A stretch of 64,000 nucleotides of DNA from Priestia aryabhattai (GTDB lineage Bacteria; Bacillota; Bacilli; Bacillales; Bacillaceae_H). The translations under genes were made by a program, and so were the position numbers. The stretch's first letter is position 1, and each line of letters begins with the position of its first letter. This document shows, piece after piece, positions 59,695 to 64,000 of the stretch. Under the pieces are notes generated by a model, which had not been told where the DNA came from, searched no databases, and saw only the letters and a program-made list of their open reading frames with translations. Location of the stretch: NCBI RefSeq assembly GCF_023715685.1, contig NZ_JAMBOQ010000006.1, forward strand, positions 62,001-126,000, in the 5' to 3' direction.

Positions 59695-60750
59695 ATGATC
59701 AATCGGATTTTTCTTATAGCGGTTATTCTTGGGGTACCGCTATCTGTTATTGGGCACATGATGCACTGGTCAGATGTTCTTATGTTTATTATTTACTGTT
59801 TAACAATCATTGCCCTCGCAGCTTTTATGGGGAGAGCAACAGAAAGCTTAGCTGTTGTAGCTGGCCCTCGAATAGGAGGTCTATTAAATGCTACGTTTGG
59901 CAACGCTGTAGAATTAATTATTTCTATTTTTGCCTTAAAAGAAGGTCTTACAGCTGTGGTGCTTGCATCGTTAACTGGTTCTGTATTAGGAAATCTCCTT
60001 CTTGTAGGCGGTCTTTCATTCTTTATCGGGGGGTTAAAATTTAAGCGTCAAGAATTTAATGTCTATGATGCAAGACACAATTCTGGATTATTGATCTTTG
60101 CCGTTATTGTTGCGTTTGTCATTCCTGAAGTGTTTGCCAGCGAGATGAACGAAGCGAAGACCATGTCCCTAAGTGTCGGAATCTCCATTATTCTCATCAT
60201 CTTGTACTTAGCGGCGTTATTTTTTAAGCTGGTAACGCATCGAGGCGTGTATCAGCATAAAAGTGAAGACGTAGAAGAACATGAGGAGCCAGAGTGGTCA
60301 ATGTGGAAAGCGATTGCGGTTCTCTTTTTGTCTACGTTAGCTGTAGCATATGTGTCTGAAAGCTTGGTTAGCACAATCGAAATTGTATCAGAAAGCTTTG
60401 GCTGGAGTGAGCTATTCATCGGGGTCATCATTGTAGCGATTGTTGGAAACGCGGCAGAGCATGCTTCGGCTATTATTATGGCCGTTAAAAATCGCATGGG
60501 TGTAGCTGTTGAAATTGCTGTTGGATCGACTTTACAAGTAGCGATGTTTGTAGCACCGATATTGGTGTTAGTTTCGCTGATGTTCGAAAGCCAAATGTCT
60601 CTTGTTTTTACTTGGCCTGAGTTGATTGCGATGGTAACAGCCGTATTTTTAACGATTGCTATTTCTAATGACGGAGACACAAACTGGTTCGAAGGTGCAA
60701 CTCTTTTAGGGGCTTATATTATTATGGGAATTGGTTTTTATCTTATTTAA
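59695..60750 (+). CDS. yfkE: Ca2+/H+ antiporter YfkE
   Basis: A 351-residue CaCA-family exchanger with about 11 TM helices and the two inverted alpha repeats: LLNATFGNAVELIISIFAL (~65-83) and IVGNAAEHASAIIMAVKNRMG (~250-270), each with the Ca2+-binding Gly-Asn-Ala and Glu. Length equals B. subtilis YfkE/ChaA. An acidic loop (EDVEEHEEPEW) joins the halves. AAGGTAGGT supports ATG 59695. It exports Ca2+ using the proton gradient. Followed by the second structured repeat. Confidence 0.92.
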   Translation: MINRIFLIAVILGVPLSVIGHMMHWSDVLMFIIYCLTIIALAAFMGRATESLAVVAGPRIGGLLNATFGNAVELIISIFALKEGLTAVVLASLTGSVLGNLLLVGGLSFFIGGLKFKRQEFNVYDARHNSGLLIFAVIVAFVIPEVFASEMNEAKTMSLSVGISIILIILYLAALFFKLVTHRGVYQHKSEDVEEHEEPEWSMWKAIAVLFLSTLAVAYVSESLVSTIEIVSESFGWSELFIGVIIVAIVGNAAEHASAIIMAVKNRMGVAVEIAVGSTLQVAMFVAPILVLVSLMFESQMSLVFTWPELIAMVTAVFLTIAISNDGDTNWFEGATLLGAYIIMGIGFYLI

Positions 60751-60751
60751 A

Positions 60752-61017
60752 AAAGAAGAGGCTGGGACAAAAGTGTTTTAGTTGAAGGAAGATCCGAACG
60801 ATGAATCGTTCGGATTTTTTTATGGTTATGGTGAACATAGGTTTCATGTGTTTAGTTGCTTCTAGCTGTTGATTGGAGAGCAAGGCGAAGACTCCTGCGG
60901 GAGAAGCGAAATAGATGAGACCCCGCAGGAGCGTAAGCAACGAGGAGGCTCATCGGCCGCCCGCGGAAAGCGAAGTCTTGCACGGAAATCAACAGCGGTG
61001 TAACAAGTGACCCATAC
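60752..61017. repeat. Structured intergenic repeat, copy 2
   Basis: Same arrangement as copy 1: AGAGGCTGGGACAAAAG box, a terminator hairpin with ATCCGAACGA / TCGTTCGGAT (inner stem only TGA, much shorter than copy 1), and a 132-base core at 60865-60996 with the same GCTGTTGATT / AATCAACAGC ends. It fills the gap after yfkE and probably supplies its terminator. The remaining bases to 61191 hold no gene. Confidence 0.85.
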
Positions 61018-61191
61018 TAGCGCATTTATCCAATTTGTTCGTCTTTAGATTGGATTGATTTAGTTATGTCTTAATCTCTTCTTTTTGTGTAAGTAAATGG
61101 AATAATTTCCCTTTTATTATTCAGGATAAAACAGGAGATGTTTGAAAAAACTATGGTTGCATTCATTAACGATGTTGAAAGGAGTTTCTAG

Positions 61192-61992
61192 ATGTTACGT
61201 AAATTGCTTTTATTTGTGTTTACCATCATTATTTCATTTTCATGTTCAACGAAGATCGCCATTGCTAAAACAGCTCAGCCTACCATCAACGTGCCTTCTT
61301 CAGCTTTAAATATTTCAAAAGAAAATACCTATCCAAATGCTACTCAAGATACGCCATACTTGCAGCCGAGTGAGTTCACAAAAGAGCTCATTGAAACATC
61401 AAATGTAAAAATTGAAAACCCTGATTTAATTCGTATATTAAATGAATCAAACATTTCTAAAACTCCATGGGCAATTGGGTTCAGAGCAACCATTTTTTTA
61501 GGGCAGTGGCCATTGAATTATGAATCAACAGAAACAAATGTTAACTGGCAGCACCAGCGAATCAATACAAATCATTATGATAACAGAGCAGGAAAAACTC
61601 AGTACAAAATGATGTACAGCCAAGAAAATCAAAGCCATGTAAAAGGCGGATTAACAGCAAAAGTGCCTCAGCCTGATCATGTTAAACAAATGATGCTAAT
61701 CGAAGCAGCTAAAAAAACAAAGCTAACTTTATCATTTCAAACGTTTGTAGGTGCCGGAACGAAAAAAGACCAGGTCTATAACGTAGCTCCCAAAAAAGTA
61801 GGTTATCTGTATGCGTACACGCCTGCTGTAAGTGAAAAGGGAAAAGTAACGTATGGAGAAGTGTATGTAACGGTAAAAGGCAGCAAGCGTTCAATTGTAG
61901 TGAGAAATGTAACGTCTCAAGGAATTGGAGCATGGATTCCTGTACAAGATTATGTCTCCTTAAGCTTTGGTGCTTACGATCAGCCGAGATAA
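61192..61992 (+). CDS. yfkD: YfkD family secreted protein
   Basis: A 266-residue protein with a signal peptide (~1-26, LFVFTIIISFSCSTKIAIA) and a beta-rich remainder: WAIGFRATIFLGQWPLNYES, NVNWQHQRINTNHYDNRAG and GAWIPVQDYVSLSFGAYDQP. It matches the YfkD family in length and position after yfkE. It is extracellular or lipid-anchored (a Cys lies at ~20 without a clear lipobox). Function unknown. AAAGGAG precedes the ATG. Confidence 0.85.
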   Translation: MLRKLLLFVFTIIISFSCSTKIAIAKTAQPTINVPSSALNISKENTYPNATQDTPYLQPSEFTKELIETSNVKIENPDLIRILNESNISKTPWAIGFRATIFLGQWPLNYESTETNVNWQHQRINTNHYDNRAGKTQYKMMYSQENQSHVKGGLTAKVPQPDHVKQMMLIEAAKKTKLTLSFQTFVGAGTKKDQVYNVAPKKVGYLYAYTPAVSEKGKVTYGEVYVTVKGSKRSIVVRNVTSQGIGAWIPVQDYVSLSFGAYDQPR

Positions 61993-62028
61993 CAAAAAGA
62001 GATTCCATCGATGGAATCTCTTTTTGTT
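61991..62028. terminator. Bidirectional terminator between yfkD and yfkAB
   Basis: A 38-base perfect palindrome centred on CG (AACAAAAAGAGATTCCAT arms). Confidence 0.88.
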
Positions 62029-63145
62029 ATTTTGTAATGTTCGCTTCAAGTTTGCTAAAATCAGTATCTCGATAATAGCTGTTTTTCACCAAAATATTAG
62101 GTCCTAAACACGACACAGCTGAACAATGACAGCTAAGTTCTTTAGAAATAGTGCTTTGTTGCCACGTATCAAAAGCGTCTGTAAGTTTTGTATCTTGAAT
62201 GTTGCCAAGAGGAGGTGTATCACCGAAATCCGTTACGATAATATCTCCGTCGAAGATATTTACATTTAGGCGAGAGCGCCCGTCTGGATCGTTTCGAACG
62301 GTTACATTTTTACTGCTATACAAGCGCTGTAAGAGCGCTAAGTCTTCCTCATTGTTAGTGCATGCATAAAACGGTAACGTGCCGAATAGCATCCAGACAT
62401 TTTCATCTCGAATATCAAGAAGGTGATGAATAGCTTGACGCATTTCAGGAAGAGATAATGTTTCTAGGGTGCTGGCAAAGTCACTTGGATACATAGGGTG
62501 TACTTCATGACGCTGACAAAGCATTTCATCAACAATTTGACGATGGATCTTTTTCATATGAGGAAGTGTACGTTTATTTAACATCGTTTCAGCTGATACC
62601 GTTACACCTGCTTTTACAAGAGCGCGGCTGTTTTCAATCATTCGGTCGAAATATTTTGCGCGCTGCTCATAAGTAGGCTTTCGTTCCATCATTGCAAAGC
62701 CAGCTTCTACAAAATCGTCCATCGTTCCCCAGTTGTGAGAAATATGTAAAACATCTAAATAAGGGATGATTTGTTCGTAACGAGAAAGATCTAATGTTAA
62801 ATTTGAATTAATCTGTGTACGGACACCTCGTTCATGTGCATACTTTAATAAAGGCACCACATAATTTTTCACAGAAGATAGAGACATCATAGGCTCTCCC
62901 CCCGTAATGCTTAACGCCCGAAGAGTTGGAATTTCATCGAGACGTTTTAAAATTAAATCAAGCGGAAGTGCGTTTGGGTCTTTTGGCTGCAGTGTATATC
63001 CAACTGCGCAGTGCTCACACCGCATATTACAAAGGGTCGTTGTTGTAAATTCAACGTTTGTGAGCGTCGGTTTGCCATATTGTTTCATATCTAAATACGC
63101 TTCCCACGGATCGAACTCCGGGGTAATTCGTTGTAAAGTGGCCAT
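62027..63145 (-). CDS. yfkAB: Radical SAM protein YfkAB
   Basis: A 372-residue radical SAM enzyme. The cluster motif is TLCNMRCEHC (CX3CX2C, Cys ~43-50), followed by SITGGEPMMSL, and the C-terminal CxCX4C motif lies in LSCHCSAVSCLGPN. This is the YfkAB family, which in some B. subtilis annotations appears as two genes but is one here. The substrate is unknown; the C-terminal cysteines suggest a second cluster. AAGGAG seven bases upstream supports ATG 63145; the longer frame to 63199 is rejected. Confidence 0.88.
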   Translation of the reverse strand: MATLQRITPEFDPWEAYLDMKQYGKPTLTNVEFTTTTLCNMRCEHCAVGYTLQPKDPNALPLDLILKRLDEIPTLRALSITGGEPMMSLSSVKNYVVPLLKYAHERGVRTQINSNLTLDLSRYEQIIPYLDVLHISHNWGTMDDFVEAGFAMMERKPTYEQRAKYFDRMIENSRALVKAGVTVSAETMLNKRTLPHMKKIHRQIVDEMLCQRHEVHPMYPSDFASTLETLSLPEMRQAIHHLLDIRDENVWMLFGTLPFYACTNNEEDLALLQRLYSSKNVTVRNDPDGRSRLNVNIFDGDIIVTDFGDTPPLGNIQDTKLTDAFDTWQQSTISKELSCHCSAVSCLGPNILVKNSYYRDTDFSKLEANITK

Positions 63146-63277
63146 AAAAAAACTCCTTTTATTTTTCCGTAAAGTGAAATGATTATGAAAGCATCTCACG
63201 GTCCGTCCTGCTAGACTAAATTATACGTCTCATTCATAACGGACACCAGTGACTATTATGGATTTTATTGCTTTTAG

Positions 63278-63306
63278 TTGTCAAATATGAAAGTATTCGT
63301 TAGGAT
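63278..63306 (+). promoter_or_regulatory. Sigma-A-like promoter of the SE1561-like gene
   Basis: TTGTCA, 17 bases, TAGGAT, 43 bases before the start codon. Confidence 0.5.
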
Positions 63307-63348
63307 ATAAAGAAATACGAATGAAAAGCTATATCAGGAGGGTTTAAA

Positions 63349-63534
63349 ATGGGAAACGCCGTTCGAGATAAAGATTCACAAGTACGTTATTTAAAAGATC
63401 GTTTGAATATGTTTGTACACGTATTAGACTCAATGGAGCCTGAAAACACAGACCTAGAAGACATTGACCGTTTAATTAATATGATTGATGACCTCGAAGC
63501 AAAATGTGAACAGTTTAAAAAAGATAAAGAATGA
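63349..63534 (+). CDS. SE1561-like small helical protein
   Basis: A 61-residue acidic helical protein: YLKDRLNMFVHVLDSMEPEN followed by DLEDIDRLINMIDDLEAKCEQF. This matches the short SE1561 family of Firmicutes, function unknown. Strong CAGGAGGG ribosome site; ends in a terminator. Confidence 0.8.
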   Translation: MGNAVRDKDSQVRYLKDRLNMFVHVLDSMEPENTDLEDIDRLINMIDDLEAKCEQFKKDKE

Positions 63535-63541
63535 ACAAAGG

Positions 63542-63572
63542 AAAAAGCGCTAGAAAAACTAGCGCTTTTTTG
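63542..63572 (+). terminator. Terminator of the SE1561-like gene
   Basis: AAAAAGCGCTAG / CTAGCGCTTTTT with an A5 loop. Confidence 0.85.
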
Positions 63573-63697
63573 CTTGAAGTGGAAATCCTCCTATAAAGGT
63601 CTTTCGAAACAATTTTTGAAGGAGTATAATAAATTTTGAAAGTTGTACGACAGATAGATAAATACATACATTAGCGGGATATGGGAGGAATTAAGTG

Positions 63698-64000
63698 ATG
63701 ATTGAAGCTTTAAAACAAAGCATGTACGATTTAATTGTTGAAACATCTACAAAATTGCCAAAAGACGTTCGACGTGCTATTGCAAAGGCAAAAGCGCGTG
63801 AAAATGCAGGAACACGTGCAGCAATGTCTTTAGCGACCATTACCAATAATATTAAGATGGCGGACGATAACTTATCGCCAATTTGTCAAGATACAGGTAT
63901 GCCAACATTTAAAATTAAAACCCCTGTAGGAGTGAATCAGCTTCAAATTAAAGAAGCGATTTATTGGGCAATTGAGGAAGCAACAAAGCACGGAAAGCTT
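63698..64000 (+). CDS. Class I fumarate hydratase, 5' part
   Basis: The first 101 codons are in the window and the gene runs off the end. The N-terminus MIEALKQSMYDLIVETSTKL, KARENAGTRAAM and SPICQDTGMPTFKI (Cys ligand of the Fe-S cluster) match the alpha region of iron-sulfur-dependent class I fumarases/tartrate dehydratases. It interconverts fumarate and malate. GGGAGGAA eight bases upstream supports ATG 63698; GTG 63695 is adjacent. Confidence 0.88.
   Translation, partial: MIEALKQSMYDLIVETSTKLPKDVRRAIAKAKARENAGTRAAMSLATITNNIKMADDNLSPICQDTGMPTFKIKTPVGVNQLQIKEAIYWAIEEATKHGKL

Noticed and set aside
59670..60044. 124-codon plus-strand frame overlapping yfkE
   Set aside because: Alternate frame of a certain antiporter gene; Cys/Ser-rich nonsense translation.
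1..64000. CRISPR array, prophage, intact IS, rRNA or tRNA
   Set aside because: No regularly spaced direct repeats, no phage structural genes, no full transposase and no cloverleaf were found by reading.

Overview
The window (about 37-38% GC by eye, dense Bacillus-type genes, strong GGAGG ribosome binding sites, many TTG/GTG starts, hairpin terminators after most operons) looks like a chromosomal segment of a Bacillaceae species. Priestia (Bacillus) megaterium or a close relative is the best guess: there is a secreted beta-amylase, a B12-linked Wx9EH sensor gene and a complete yuk/yue-type ESX secretion locus, while a large part of the gene order follows the yfm-yfl-yfk region of Bacillus subtilis (yfmL, yfmM, yflM/nos, yflJ, yfkM, yfkK-J-I-H, yfkF, yfkE, yfkD, yfkAB). 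The species assignment is inference; no rRNA, tRNA, CRISPR array or intact insertion sequence was seen.

Layout. 1-3.9 kb: a cobalamin riboswitch controlling a Ni/Co permease, an M20 peptidase, a DoxX gene behind three perfect palindromes, and a DJ-1/PfpI gene. 4.1-6.9 kb: an LXG polymorphic-toxin island (ywqH/ywqI-like partners, a toxin gene broken by deletion and frameshift, and small membrane and DUF4176 proteins as likely immunity or accessory genes). 7-12 kb: DinB, lipase, M20D amidohydrolase, a ferritin-like gene interrupted by an amber codon, CorA. 12-17.3 kb: a signalling block with a CitA/DcuS-type two-component system, a B12-binding sensor of the CarH type (split by a frameshift), a PAS-STAS protein and a PAS histidine kinase. 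17.6-18.8 kb: DEAD-box helicase. 19-31 kb: the type VII secretion locus with its own promoter (WXG-type proteins, an effector-like protein, SseB-like protein, then yukE-yukD-yukC-yukBA-yueB-yueC). 31-38 kb: secreted hydrolases (nuclease, beta-amylase, an unknown TIM-barrel-like protein), MsrA and a COG2865 ATP-binding regulator with an unusual repeat linker. 38-44.4 kb: ABC-F protein, then a nitric-oxide block (hydroxyacid dehydrogenase, NO synthase, YflJ, NsrR, flavohaemoglobin with NsrR boxes). 44.5-52 kb: siderophore-type lysine hydroxylase, a sigma-B-controlled YfkM, CAP-domain protein, adenine deaminase behind a guanine-class purine riboswitch, and yfkK-J-I-H. 52-55 kb: metal efflux (P1B-4 ATPase, CzrA, CzcD). 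56-64 kb: MFS transporter, PadR-operator-controlled phenolic acid decarboxylase operon, OsmC, PNPOx-like stress protein, Ca2+/H+ antiporter, YfkD, YfkAB, SE1561-like protein and the start of a class I fumarase. Two copies of a structured intergenic repeat flank the 58.7-60.7 kb genes.

How parts work together. Metal homeostasis recurs (NiCoT, CorA, PfeT-like ATPase, CzrA/CzcD, YfkE). NO production and NO detoxification sit side by side. The T7SS locus at 19-31 kb is the likely export machine for LXG proteins such as the decayed one at 5 kb. The most unusual block is 14.5-17.3 kb, where a stand-alone B12 light/ligand-sensor module is translationally coupled to a PAS-STAS protein and followed by a membrane kinase.
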